A stretch of 64,000 nucleotides of DNA, taken from contig JABTBR010000031.1 of the NCBI GenBank assembly GCA_013284265.1, forward strand, positions 1 to 64,000, in the 5' to 3' direction. This stretch comes from Oxalobacteraceae bacterium (GTDB lineage: Bacteria > Pseudomonadota > Gammaproteobacteria > Burkholderiales > Burkholderiaceae_D). The notes under the pieces were generated by a model. It was given only the letters and a program-made list of their open reading frames with translations. It made no database searches and was not told the DNA's origin. Positions 35,978 through 45,069 of this stretch are shown here, in pieces (the first letter of the stretch is position 1; every line of letters starts with the position of its first letter). The position numbers and the translations under genes were made by a program.

Positions 35978-37249
35978 ATGAAAATTGAACCAAGCAGCGC
36001 CGCCCCTCCCGCCATCGCCACCTGGCATGGCCGCGAAGTGCTGGTGGTGGAGGACAGCGTGGTGCAGCGCGCCTATCTGGTCGATCTGCTGCGCCAGCTC
36101 GGCTTCGGCACCGTGCTGGAGGCGGGCGATGGCAATGAGGCGCTCAGCGTGATCGAGGCGCACGGCGGCAATGCCCTGTTCCTGGTGCTGACCGACCTGG
36201 AAATGCCGGGCATGGACGGCATCGAGCTCACTTGCCAGCTGCGCGAACGCGATCTGGTGCAGCACCTGATCGTGGTCAGCGCGCGCGACCCGCGCCTGCT
36301 GGAAATCATTGAAAACATGAAGCTGGAAGATCCGTCCTTTGGCCTGTTGGGCACCCTGCTCAAGCCGGTCCAGAGCGAGTCGCTGGTGCAGCTGCTGAAA
36401 CTGACCGAGGACGCGCCGGCCGCGCGCGGCGCGCACGCGGCCCAGGACCTGCCGACGCTGGAAGTGCTGGCGGCGGCGCTGGCGAACCAGGAATTCCTGC
36501 CTTACTTCCAGCCCAAGGTGGCCATGCAGAGCGGCCAACTGAAAGGGGTGGAAGCGCTGGCGCGCTGGCGCCGTGCCGACGGCACGCTGGTGCCGCCGCT
36601 GCAGTTCATCCCGGCGCTGGAAGGCTCGCCGCTGATGGCCGATTTCACGCTGGCGATCGTCCAGCAGGTGCTCGCGCGCATGCTCGACTGGCAGGCCGCC
36701 GGCCTGCCCCCGATGACGGTATCGATCAATCTGGCGGCCGACAACCTGGCCGAGCGCGGCTTCATCGACCGCCTGACGGCGCTGGTGCTGGCCAGCGGCG
36801 TGGCGCCGGCCGCGCTGGTGTGGGAAGTGACCGAGACCAGCGTGATGCGCCAGCTGTCGCAATCGCTGACCAATCTGGGGCGGCTGCGGCTGATGGGCTT
36901 CGGGCTGGCGATGGACGATTTCGGCATCGGCTATTCGTCGATGCAGCAGTTCGCGCGCTGCCCGTTCACCGAACTGAAGATCGACCGCGCCTTCGTGCAC
37001 GGCGCGGCCCAGTGGCCGAACCGCCATGTGGTGCTGAAAAGCGCGCTCGAGCTGGGCCAGCGCCTGGGCGTGGCCACCGTGGCCGAAGGGGTCGAGACCG
37101 AGGCCGACTGGCAGCTGCTGCGCGACCTGGGCTGCGACATGGCGCAGGGTTATCTGCTGGCCAAGCCGATGCCGGCCGAGGAGCTGGTGGGCTGGATGCG
37201 CCAGGACCGGCGCCGTCTGCGCGCGCTGGCCGGGGGCTTAGGGATGTGA
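35978..37249 (+). CDS. Response regulator with EAL phosphodiesterase output
   Basis: The 423-residue protein joins a receiver domain (about 17-145; VVEDSVVQ, phospho-Asp in LTDLEMPGMDG) to a complete EAL domain (about 165-415). Key catalytic residues are intact: GVEALARW, SINLAADN, WEVTET, MDDFGIGYSS, KIDR, AEGVETE and QGYLLAKP. It should degrade cyclic di-GMP under control of phosphorylation, presumably by the CheA of this operon. That would link chemosensory input to the second messenger. It starts 6 bp after cheB. Confidence 0.93.
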   Translation: MKIEPSSAAPPAIATWHGREVLVVEDSVVQRAYLVDLLRQLGFGTVLEAGDGNEALSVIEAHGGNALFLVLTDLEMPGMDGIELTCQLRERDLVQHLIVVSARDPRLLEIIENMKLEDPSFGLLGTLLKPVQSESLVQLLKLTEDAPAARGAHAAQDLPTLEVLAAALANQEFLPYFQPKVAMQSGQLKGVEALARWRRADGTLVPPLQFIPALEGSPLMADFTLAIVQQVLARMLDWQAAGLPPMTVSINLAADNLAERGFIDRLTALVLASGVAPAALVWEVTETSVMRQLSQSLTNLGRLRLMGFGLAMDDFGIGYSSMQQFARCPFTELKIDRAFVHGAAQWPNRHVVLKSALELGQRLGVATVAEGVETEADWQLLRDLGCDMAQGYLLAKPMPAEELVGWMRQDRRRLRALAGGLGM

Positions 37250-37305
37250 GCCGGGATCGCCATTATTTGATGTGACTAAGCGCAGTATCATCGGGAGAGA
37301 GCAAG

Positions 37306-38982
37306 ATGTTTTCAAATCTGACGGTCAAGACAAAAATAAGCGGTCTGCTGGCGGTGGCGGTATTGGCGCTGCTGCTGGTCGTGATAATTTCCTTCCTGGG
37401 CTTGCAGCGGGGCGGGGAGATGCTCAACGAGGTGGGACGCAACCGCCTGCCCTCGGTGCAGGGTTTGATGATGATGAACGAGGCCAAGACGGCGCTGCGC
37501 TCATCCAACCGCGCCGTCGACTCGCTGGCCATGTATCCCGAGCAGGCCGATGAACTGGCCCATGAACTCAAGCGCAAGGGCGAGATCATGGGCCGCTTCG
37601 ACAAGGGCTGGAAGATTTATGACCCGCTGCCGCAGACGGCGGAAGAGGCGGTGATCTGGAAGCAGTTCGTCAAGGACTGGGATAACTGGAAGGCGCGCAA
37701 TGGCAGTTTTGACGAGGCGCTGGCCCAGCTCATCCGGACCGACAAGGATAAGCGGCGCGAGCTGTTCCTTGGCTTGCACAAACTGATAGTGGAGAACCGG
37801 CCAGCCTTCCACGCGGTGGAGGAGGGACTGGACAAGCTGGTGGCGCTGAACATTAAATATGGCGACGACGCGGTCAAGGAAGCCGAAGCGGCGTCGGCCA
37901 GCGCGCTGCGCCAGATGTACATCGCGTCCGGCGTCGCGCTGGCGCTGCTGATGGCGATCGGCCTGGCGATCCTGGCCGGCATCTTGCGCCAGCTCGGCGG
38001 CGATCCCTCCTATGCGGCAGAAATCGTGCGTCAGGTGGCCGAGGGCGACTTGACCGCCGAAGTCGCGCTGAGGAGCGGGGACAGCACCAGCCTGTTGGCG
38101 GCGATGAAGATGATGATAGAGCGCCTGTCACAGGTGGTGCAGGAGGTCAACAACGGCGCCGAATCGCTGGCCAGCGCCTCCGAGGAAGTGAGCGCGACTG
38201 CGCAGTCGCTGTCGCAGGCGGCCAGCGAGCAGGCCGCCGGCACCGAAGAGACCAGCGCCTCGGTCGAGCAGATGACCGCCTCGATCTCGCAGAACACCGA
38301 GAATGCCAAGGTCACCGACAGCATCGCCAGCAAGGCCGCGCTGGAGGCCACCGAGGGCGGCGAGGCGGTCAAGTCGACCGTGTTGGCGATGCAGCAGATC
38401 GCCAAAAAGATCAGCATCATCGACGACATCGCCTACCAGACCAATTTGCTGGCGCTGAACGCGGCCATCGAGGCGGCCCGCGCCGGCGAGCATGGCAAGG
38501 GCTTCGCCGTGGTCGCGGCCGAGGTGCGCAAGCTGGCCGAACGCAGCCAGGTGGCGGCCCAGGAGATCGAACAGGTGGCATCAAGCAGCGTGGAGCTGGC
38601 CGAGAAGGCCGGCAAGCTGCTGGGCGAGATGGTGCCGAACATCCGCCGCACCTCCGACCTGGTGCAGGAAATCACGGCCGCCTCGGAAGAGCAGGCTTCC
38701 GGCGTGGGCCAGATCAACTCGGCCGTGACCCAGCTGAGCCAGACCACCCAGCAGAACGCGTCCAGTTCCGAAGAGCTGGCGGCCACCGCCGAAGAGATGA
38801 GCGGCCAGGCCGAGCAGCTGCAGCAGACCATGTCCTTCTTCAAGCTGGCCGGTGCCAAGCGGGCTGGCGCCGCGCCGCGCCAGTCCACGCGCGCTTCCAT
38901 GAAGCTAAGCCAGAACTATGCTGGCAGTCGCAAGATGAACGACATGAAGGAACCGGACGAAGCCCATTTCACCAAGTTTTGA
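37306..38982 (+). CDS. Methyl-accepting chemotaxis protein A (4HB type)
   Basis: This 558-residue receptor has one N-terminal membrane helix (about 9-30), a four-helix-bundle periplasmic sensor (about 35-200), a second helix (about 203-222) and a HAMP domain starting after LGGDPSYA. A long signalling domain follows (about 270-510) with the tip sequence IAYQTNLLALNAAIEAARAG. The C-terminal five residues HFTKF fit the aromatic-x-x-aromatic CheR/CheB tether pattern at the end of a flexible tail. It is nearly identical to the next gene over the whole signalling domain. GGGAGAG precedes the ATG. It follows the REC-EAL gene by 56 bp. Confidence 0.94.
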   Translation: MFSNLTVKTKISGLLAVAVLALLLVVIISFLGLQRGGEMLNEVGRNRLPSVQGLMMMNEAKTALRSSNRAVDSLAMYPEQADELAHELKRKGEIMGRFDKGWKIYDPLPQTAEEAVIWKQFVKDWDNWKARNGSFDEALAQLIRTDKDKRRELFLGLHKLIVENRPAFHAVEEGLDKLVALNIKYGDDAVKEAEAASASALRQMYIASGVALALLMAIGLAILAGILRQLGGDPSYAAEIVRQVAEGDLTAEVALRSGDSTSLLAAMKMMIERLSQVVQEVNNGAESLASASEEVSATAQSLSQAASEQAAGTEETSASVEQMTASISQNTENAKVTDSIASKAALEATEGGEAVKSTVLAMQQIAKKISIIDDIAYQTNLLALNAAIEAARAGEHGKGFAVVAAEVRKLAERSQVAAQEIEQVASSSVELAEKAGKLLGEMVPNIRRTSDLVQEITAASEEQASGVGQINSAVTQLSQTTQQNASSSEELAATAEEMSGQAEQLQQTMSFFKLAGAKRAGAAPRQSTRASMKLSQNYAGSRKMNDMKEPDEAHFTKF

Positions 38983-39044
38983 ATACCGGCGACAGCGGAA
39001 TTCGCCGACAACAACGATAAGCAGTACATAACTGGGGCCACACT

Positions 39045-40745
39045 ATGTTTTCAGGTTTGACGGTACGCACTAAAATTGTCGCCTTGCTCGCGGTGGCGGT
39101 GCTGGCTTTGCTGGTTGTGGTCGTGATTTCCTACCAGGGCCTGAAGAAGGAAGGGGAAATGCTCGATGAACTGGGCAAAAATCGCATGCCCTCGGTGCAG
39201 GGCCTGATGGCCATGAACGAGGCCAAGACCGCCCTTCGTTCGGCCAATCGGGCGGTCGATGCGCTGATCGCCTACCCGGAAGAAACGGCGGAGATGTCGA
39301 ATCAGCTCAAGCGCAAAAGTGAAATCATGGCGACCTTTGAAAAGGCATGGAAACTGTATGATGACCTGCCGCAGGCGAGTGACGAAGCCGTGCTGTGGAA
39401 GCAGTTCGTTAAGCAATGGGATAGCTGGAAACAGAAGGACGCCAACTTCAACGACCTGCTGACGCAGTTGATTCGTGCGGACAAGGACAAGCGCCGCGAG
39501 CTGTTTGTCGCGCTGCACAAGACGCTGATGGACAACCGGGATGCCTTCCATGCTGTCGATGACAGCCTGGACAAGCTGGTGGCGATGAACGTCAAATATG
39601 GCGAAGACGCGGTCAAGGAGGCGGAAGTGGCCTCGGCCAGCGCGCTGCGCCAGATGATGATCGCCTCGGTCGTCGCGCTGGTGCTGCTGATCGGGATTGG
39701 CCTGGCGATCTTGAGCGGCATTCTGCGCCAGCTGGGCGGCGACCCTTCCTATGCCGCGGAGATTGTCAACCGGGTGGCCGAGGGCGATCTGACCGCCGAG
39801 GTGGTGCTCAAGCGTGGCGACACCACCAGCCTGCTGGCGGCGATGAAGATGATGATAGAACGGCTGTCGCAGGTGGTACAGGAGGTGAACAACGGCGCCG
39901 AATCGCTGGCCAGCGCCTCCGAGGAAGTCAGTGCCACGGCGCAGTCGCTGTCGCAGGCGGCCAGCGAGCAGGCCGCCGGCACCGAAGAGACCAGCGCCTC
40001 GGTCGAGCAGATGACGGCCTCGATCTCGCAGAACACCGAAAACGCCAAAGTCACCGACAGCATCGCCAGCAAGGCCGCGCTGGAGGCCACCGAGGGCGGC
40101 GAGGCGGTCAAGTCCACCGTGGCGGCGATGCAGCAGATCGCCAAGAAAATCAGCATCATCGACGATATCGCCTACCAGACCAATCTGCTGGCGCTGAACG
40201 CGGCCATCGAGGCGGCGCGCGCCGGCGAGCATGGCAAGGGTTTTGCGGTGGTCGCGGCCGAGGTACGCAAGCTGGCCGAACGCAGCCAGGTGGCGGCCCA
40301 GGAAATCGAACAGGTGGCATCAAGCAGCGTGGAGCTGGCCGAGAAGGCCGGCAAGCTGCTCGGCGAAATGGTGCCGAATATCCGCCGCACCTCCGACCTG
40401 GTGCAGGAAATCACGGCCGCCTCGGAAGAGCAGGCCTCGGGCGTGGGCCAGATCAATGCGGCCGTCACCCAGCTGAGCCAGACCACCCAGCAGAACGCGT
40501 CGAGCTCCGAGGAGCTGGCGGCCACCGCCGAAGAGATGAGCGGCCAGGCCGAGCAGCTGCAGCAGACCATGTCCTTCTTTAAACTGGCCGGTAGCGGTGC
40601 CGTGCGCGGTGGCGCCCCGGCGCGGCGCCAGACCCGCTCCAGTCCGGGCGCCGGCAAATCCGGCGCCCCGCGCGGCAGCCTCGCCTTGAACCGCACCATG
40701 AGCGAGATGAGTGATCCGGACGAGTCGCATTTCGTCAAGTTCTAG
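39045..40745 (+). CDS. Methyl-accepting chemotaxis protein B (4HB type)
   Basis: This 566-residue tandem paralogue of the preceding receptor has the same domain order. The four-helix-bundle sensor (about 35-200) is clearly diverged (for example AMYPEQADELAHELKRKGE in A against AYPEETAEMSNQLKRKSE in B). The signalling domain, by contrast, differs at only a few positions, suggesting selection or gene conversion. The tail is different in the middle but ends in HFVKF, again a tether-like pentapeptide. A terminator follows at 40769, ending the operon. Confidence 0.94.
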   Translation: MFSGLTVRTKIVALLAVAVLALLVVVVISYQGLKKEGEMLDELGKNRMPSVQGLMAMNEAKTALRSANRAVDALIAYPEETAEMSNQLKRKSEIMATFEKAWKLYDDLPQASDEAVLWKQFVKQWDSWKQKDANFNDLLTQLIRADKDKRRELFVALHKTLMDNRDAFHAVDDSLDKLVAMNVKYGEDAVKEAEVASASALRQMMIASVVALVLLIGIGLAILSGILRQLGGDPSYAAEIVNRVAEGDLTAEVVLKRGDTTSLLAAMKMMIERLSQVVQEVNNGAESLASASEEVSATAQSLSQAASEQAAGTEETSASVEQMTASISQNTENAKVTDSIASKAALEATEGGEAVKSTVAAMQQIAKKISIIDDIAYQTNLLALNAAIEAARAGEHGKGFAVVAAEVRKLAERSQVAAQEIEQVASSSVELAEKAGKLLGEMVPNIRRTSDLVQEITAASEEQASGVGQINAAVTQLSQTTQQNASSSEELAATAEEMSGQAEQLQQTMSFFKLAGSGAVRGGAPARRQTRSSPGAGKSGAPRGSLALNRTMSEMSDPDESHFVKF

Positions 40746-40768
40746 CCACTATCGGCAAGTCGCAATAA

Positions 40769-40796
40769 GCAAAGGCCCTTTGAGGGCCTTTGCTTT
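40769..40796. terminator. Terminator at the end of the chemotaxis operon
   Basis: A 10-bp perfect stem (GCAAAGGCCC/GGGCCTTTGC) with a 5-base loop is followed by TTT. It lies between convergent genes and may serve both strands. Confidence 0.85.
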
Positions 40797-40821
40797 GTTG
40801 ACTACCGCTGTTTGCGCAGAT

Positions 40822-41631
40822 TTATTTGACGAACTTCAGCGTCATGCGGTCGCTCTCGCCGATGGCGGCGTATTTGGCGCGGTCCTCGTCCTTGTTGGCG
40901 TAGGTCGGCGGCAGCGCCCAGACGCCATTCTTGTGGTCGGCCTTGTCCTTGGGGTTGGCATTGACTTCCGACTTGGCCGCCAGCTTGAAGCCGGCCGCTT
41001 CGGCCAGGCCGATCACATAGGCTTCCGACATATAGCCGCTGCTGGCCTTGGCGTCCTGGGTCTGGCCGGCCGGCAGGCGGTGGTCGACCACGCCGAACAC
41101 GCCGCCCGGCTTCAGGGTGGTGTAGATGCTGGCGAACAGGGTCTTCATATTGTCCGGGCCTTCGCCGATCCAGTTATGGATGTTACGGAAGGTTAGCACC
41201 ATGTCGACGCTGCCGGCCGGGGCCAGCTCGTATTTGCGCGGCGGCTCGAATACACCCAGTTGCACCTTGTTGAAAGCTTCCGGCTTGGCGTTCAGGCGCG
41301 CGATGAAGCGTTCGGCGCCGCGGCGCGCATCCGCATCGGGCGAGGCCAGTTCATTGGTGCCGGCGATCAGCTTGCCGTTGGCGCGCAGATAGGGCGCCAG
41401 GATCTCGGTGTACCAGCCGCCGCCGGGCGCCAGCTCGACCACGGTCATGGTCGGCTTGATGCCGAAGAAGGTCAGCGTTTCGTAGGGATGGCGGGCGCCG
41501 TCGCGCAGCACATTGGCGGGCGTGCGCGCGCTGCCGGCGATGGCGGCCTTGAGGGCGTCGTCGGCCATGGCGGCGCCGTTCGCGCCCAGCACCAGAGTGG
41601 TCGCCAGCGCGGCCAGAATAAATCGTTTCAT
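40822..41631 (-). CDS. Exported class I SAM-methyltransferase-like protein
   Basis: The 269-residue protein combines a signal peptide (about 1-24, MKRFILAALATTLVLGANGA, cut near AMA-DDA) with a class I methyltransferase fold. The SAM-binding motif VVELAPGGGWYTEIL lies at about 63-77 and GGVFGVVDHR near 176. It belongs to a group of predicted exported methyltransferases. Because SAM is cytoplasmic, an exported enzyme is puzzling; it may bind another ligand. I chose the ATG at 41631 because it opens the signal peptide; the frame extends 26 codons upstream without sense. It converges on the chemotaxis operon and is divergent from the tldD cluster. Confidence 0.83.
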   Translation of the reverse strand: MKRFILAALATTLVLGANGAAMADDALKAAIAGSARTPANVLRDGARHPYETLTFFGIKPTMTVVELAPGGGWYTEILAPYLRANGKLIAGTNELASPDADARRGAERFIARLNAKPEAFNKVQLGVFEPPRKYELAPAGSVDMVLTFRNIHNWIGEGPDNMKTLFASIYTTLKPGGVFGVVDHRLPAGQTQDAKASSGYMSEAYVIGLAEAAGFKLAAKSEVNANPKDKADHKNGVWALPPTYANKDEDRAKYAAIGESDRMTLKFVK

Positions 41632-41810
41632 GCAAAGTCTCCTGATAGTCCTGATTGTTCGGTCGTATAGGGATGGGCGACGCGGTCCTGCTCGCCCTGC
41701 GCCGATCATCCGGCAAGCTTGTTAAATGGTCAAGCGATTTGGGATGAGGCGCCGCCGCCGCGGGATGGCGGAAAAATCGCCGTCAATCCCCGGCACCGGC
41801 GAACAGGCGC

Positions 41811-41858
41811 CGGACACTTTCCGGACAGTGCGCGGACAGTGTGCGGACACTTCGGACA
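41811..41858. promoter_or_regulatory. Five CGGACA boxes phased at 11, 11, 11 and 9 bp
   Basis: CGGACA starts at 41811, 41822, 41833, 41844 and 41853. The near-helical spacing places all boxes on one face of the DNA. The array lies roughly 80-125 bp upstream of the expected start of the sigma-54-type promoter at 41911, the usual position for an enhancer-binding protein. The activator is unknown. Confidence 0.6.
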
Positions 41859-41910
41859 CTTCCTTGCACGTCAATCCACCATTTTGCGGGGCGGGCGGGT
41901 TTTTGTGCCG

Positions 41911-41926
41911 TGGCACACAATTTGCC
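41911..41926 (+). promoter_or_regulatory. Predicted sigma-54 promoter of the tld cluster
   Basis: TGGCAC, 5 bases (ACAAT), then TTGCC. This matches the sigma-54 -24/-12 consensus TGGCAC-N5-TTGCW at all but the last position, with GG and GC exactly 12 bp apart. It lies 142 bp upstream of the first tldD start, on the same strand, in an intergenic region, with a phased repeat array behind it. Confidence 0.72.
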
Positions 41927-42067
41927 TTACACGTTTCTTATTCAGCCGTTAAGATTGCACAGCATTCTCCGACACGGCGAATACCAGTAAGCGAGTCACA
42001 GCGAACAAAAAAAACCGCGCAGCCACAAGCCGCGCTCCCAGCGTATAAGCGTTTTTTTGGAGAGACA

Positions 42068-43705
42068 ATGGAACGACGTGCATTCCTCAATATCAGCGGT
42101 CTGGCTTTGGGCACGATGCTGCTGCCCGCCTTCGGCCGCGCCATCGCGGCCGAAGAGCTGCTCCAGCCCATGGCTTTGCGGTTCAAGAAGATGCTGGCCG
42201 ATACCGCCCTGACGGCGGCCACCCAGGCCGGCGCCAGCTACTGCGACGTGCGGGTGGGCCGCTACCTGAACCAGTTCATCACCACCCGCGACCTGAATAT
42301 TGAAAACGTCACCAACACCGAGTCGGCTGGTGTGGGCGTGCGCGTGATCGCCAATGGCGCCTACGGCTTCGCCGCCACCAACGATATGTCGCCCGACGGC
42401 GTGGCCGGCGCCGCGCGCCAGGCCGTGGCCATCGCGCGTGCCAACGCCAGGCTGCAGACCGAGTCGGTGCAACTGGCCCCCGTCAAGGGCGTGGGCGAGG
42501 TTGCCTGGGCCACGCCCTACAAGAAGGATTGGCGCACGGTGCCGATCAAGGAAAAGGCCGAGCTGCTGATCGCCGCCAACAAGGCCGGCATGGATGGCGG
42601 CGCGAGCTTCATGCAGTCCTTGCTGTTCCAGGTGAACCAGCAAAAATACTTCGCCTCCACCGACGGCTCCTATATCGACCAGGACCTGCACCGCCTGTGG
42701 ATGCCGGTGTTCGCCACCGCCGTGGACAAGACCAGTAACAAGTTCCGTTCGCGCCAGGGCCTGTCCTCGCCGGTGGGCATGGGCTATGAATACCTGGACG
42801 CGCGCCCGGAAGACAAGGTCAAGGCGGCCGGCGGCGTGTGCACGCTGTACCGCAATTCCTACGACCTGATCGAAGACGCGCGCGCCTGCGGCCAGCAGGC
42901 CAGGCAGAAGCTCGGCGCCAAGTCGGTCGAACCAGGCAAATACGACCTGGTGCTCAGCCCCGAGCACCTGTGGCTGACCATCCATGAATCGGTGGGCCAC
43001 CCGACCGAACTCGATCGCGTGCTCGGCTACGAAGCCAATTTCGCCGGCACCAGCTTCGCCACGCTGGACAAATGGCAGAGCAAGAAATTCAAGTACGGCT
43101 CGGACATCGTCAACATCGTGGCCGACAAGACCACGCCAGGTTCGCTGGCCAACGTCGGCTACGACGACGAAGGCGTCAAGTGCAAGCGCTGGGACATCAT
43201 CAAGGACGGCATGCTGGTCAACTACCAGGCCACGCGCGACCAGGCCCACATCCTCGGCGAGAAGGAGTCGCATGGCTGCTCGTATGCGGACAACTGGAGC
43301 AGCGTGCAGTTCCAGCGCATGCCCAATGTGTCTCTGCAGGCGGGCAAGAAGAAGCTGACGCCGGACGAGATGGTCAAGGACGTCAAGAAGGGCATCTACA
43401 TCGTCGGCGACGGTTCCTTCTCGATCGACCAGCAGCGCTACAACTTCCAGTTCGGCGGCCAGTTGTACTACGAGATCAAGAACGGCAAGATCGGCGCGCA
43501 GCTCGAAGATGTGGCCTACCAGTCGAATACCCAGGAATTCTGGAATGCCTGCAGCGCCATCTGCGATGAGCGCGACTGGCGCATGGGCGGCTCCTTCTTC
43601 GATGGGAAAGGCCAGCCTAGCCAGGTGAGCGTGGTGTCGCATGGCGCCTCCACTGCCCGCTTCAACGGCATCAACGTCATCAACACCGCCCGCAAGATCG
43701 GCTAA
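42068..43705 (+). CDS. tldD: Tat-exported TldD-type metalloprotease, paralogue 1
   Basis: The 545-residue product has a twin-arginine signal (MERRAFLNISGLALGTMLL, cut near AIA-AEE) and a TldD domain. The metal motif HESVGH (H306, E307, H310) and the C-terminal GGQLYYEIKNGKI region are intact. TldD with TldE forms a heterodimeric protease that digests unfolded peptides and matures microcin B17 in E. coli; the cytoplasmic form has no signal, so export here is unusual. The ATG at 42068 has a GGAGAG ribosome site. The next gene, tldE, starts 17 bp later. A sigma-54-like promoter lies upstream. Identity with paralogue 2 is high across the full length. Confidence 0.93.
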   Translation: MERRAFLNISGLALGTMLLPAFGRAIAAEELLQPMALRFKKMLADTALTAATQAGASYCDVRVGRYLNQFITTRDLNIENVTNTESAGVGVRVIANGAYGFAATNDMSPDGVAGAARQAVAIARANARLQTESVQLAPVKGVGEVAWATPYKKDWRTVPIKEKAELLIAANKAGMDGGASFMQSLLFQVNQQKYFASTDGSYIDQDLHRLWMPVFATAVDKTSNKFRSRQGLSSPVGMGYEYLDARPEDKVKAAGGVCTLYRNSYDLIEDARACGQQARQKLGAKSVEPGKYDLVLSPEHLWLTIHESVGHPTELDRVLGYEANFAGTSFATLDKWQSKKFKYGSDIVNIVADKTTPGSLANVGYDDEGVKCKRWDIIKDGMLVNYQATRDQAHILGEKESHGCSYADNWSSVQFQRMPNVSLQAGKKKLTPDEMVKDVKKGIYIVGDGSFSIDQQRYNFQFGGQLYYEIKNGKIGAQLEDVAYQSNTQEFWNACSAICDERDWRMGGSFFDGKGQPSQVSVVSHGASTARFNGINVINTARKIG

Positions 43706-43722
43706 GCCTGGAGAATTTTGAG

Positions 43723-45060
43723 ATGAAGATTTTGAATCAAGACGAAGCAAAACGGATCTGCGACAAGGTGCTGGGCTTTTCCAAGGCCGACGAATGCGAG
43801 ATCAAACTGACCGGCAGCCGCAAGGGCAATATCCGCTATGCACGCAATGCCGTGTCCACCGCCGGCCTGATCGAAGATACCCAGTTATCGGTGTCGGTCG
43901 CCTTCGGCAAGAAGCAGGGCACCGCCACCATCAATGAATTCGACGACAAGTCGCTGGAAAAGGCGGTGCGCCGGGCCGAGGACCTGGCCCGCCTGGCGCC
44001 GGAGAATCCGGAGTTCATGCCAACGCCGGGCAAGCAGGTCTACAAGGCCAGCAACACCTTCAGCCAGGCCACCGCCGACATCGATCCAGAGTTCCGCGCC
44101 CAGGTAGCGGCCTACAGCATCGAGAACAGCCGCAAGAACAAGCTGGTGGCCGCAGGTTTCTTCAGCGACGCCACCGCCTTCCAGGCGCTGGCCAATTCGA
44201 ACGGCGTGTTCGGCTACCAGCAGGATACGGGTCTGGACTTTACCGTAACGGTGCGCACCGAGGACGGCCGCGGTTCCGGCTGGGCCAAGCGCAGCGTGGG
44301 CGACGTCAATAAGTTCGACGCGCGCGAAGCGTCCAATGTGGCGATCGAAAAAGCGCTGCGCTCGGTCGATGCCAAGGCGCTGGAGCCGGGCCGCTACACG
44401 GTGATCCTGGAACCGGCCGCCACCTCCGACATCCTCGGCTATATGTTCAGCGCCTTCGATGCGCGCCAGGCCGACGAGGGCCGCAGCTTCCTGTCCAAGA
44501 AGGGTGGCGGCAACCGCCTGGGCGAAAAGCTGTTCGACGAGCAGGTCAATATCTGGGCCGATCCCTGGGACAAGGATGTCGCCGTGCTGCCGTGGGACAG
44601 CAACACCATGCTGGCGCGCGAGCGGATGGACATCATCAAGAATGGCAAGGTCAATGCGCTCGACTATTCGCTGTTCTGGGCCAAGAAGCAGGGCGTGCGC
44701 GCGGTGGGACAGCCGGGTAACATCATCATGGCGGGGACGAATAAATCGACCGCCGAGCTGATCGCCAATACCAAGAAGGGCGTGCTGGTCACGCGCACCT
44801 GGTATATCCGCATGGTCGATCCGCAGTCGGTGCTGCTGACCGGACTGACGCGCGACGGCACTTTCTACATTGAGAACGGCAAGATCAAGCATCCGATCAA
44901 GAACTTCCGCTTTAACGAAAGCCCGGTCACGATGCTGAACAATATCGAGGAGCTGGGGCGGCCGGAAATTCTGGCCGGGGACGAGTCGCAGTTCCAGCTG
45001 ATGCTGCCGGCGATGAAGGTGCGTGACTTTAATTTCACATCCTTGTCGGACGCGGTGTAA
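43723..45060 (+). CDS. tldE: TldE/PmbA-type protease partner without a signal peptide
   Basis: This 445-residue TldE/PmbA family protein lacks the HExxxH motif found in TldD, as expected for the non-catalytic partner. It begins directly with MKILNQDEAKRICDKVLG and has no Sec, lipoprotein or twin-arginine signal, although both TldD neighbours carry one. In the E. coli complex TldE pairs with TldD, so this subunit could be carried through Tat by its partner. The ribosome site is weak (GGAGAATTTTGAG). Repeat copy 4 starts 9 bp after its stop. Confidence 0.92.
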   Translation: MKILNQDEAKRICDKVLGFSKADECEIKLTGSRKGNIRYARNAVSTAGLIEDTQLSVSVAFGKKQGTATINEFDDKSLEKAVRRAEDLARLAPENPEFMPTPGKQVYKASNTFSQATADIDPEFRAQVAAYSIENSRKNKLVAAGFFSDATAFQALANSNGVFGYQQDTGLDFTVTVRTEDGRGSGWAKRSVGDVNKFDAREASNVAIEKALRSVDAKALEPGRYTVILEPAATSDILGYMFSAFDARQADEGRSFLSKKGGGNRLGEKLFDEQVNIWADPWDKDVAVLPWDSNTMLARERMDIIKNGKVNALDYSLFWAKKQGVRAVGQPGNIIMAGTNKSTAELIANTKKGVLVTRTWYIRMVDPQSVLLTGLTRDGTFYIENGKIKHPIKNFRFNESPVTMLNNIEELGRPEILAGDESQFQLMLPAMKVRDFNFTSLSDAV

Positions 45061-45069
45061 ACGCAACAG

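Noticed and set aside
41811..41858. CGGACA repeats considered as a CRISPR-like or minisatellite array.
   Set aside because: Units are 6 bp at helical spacing with no unique spacers; regulatory binding sites explain them better.
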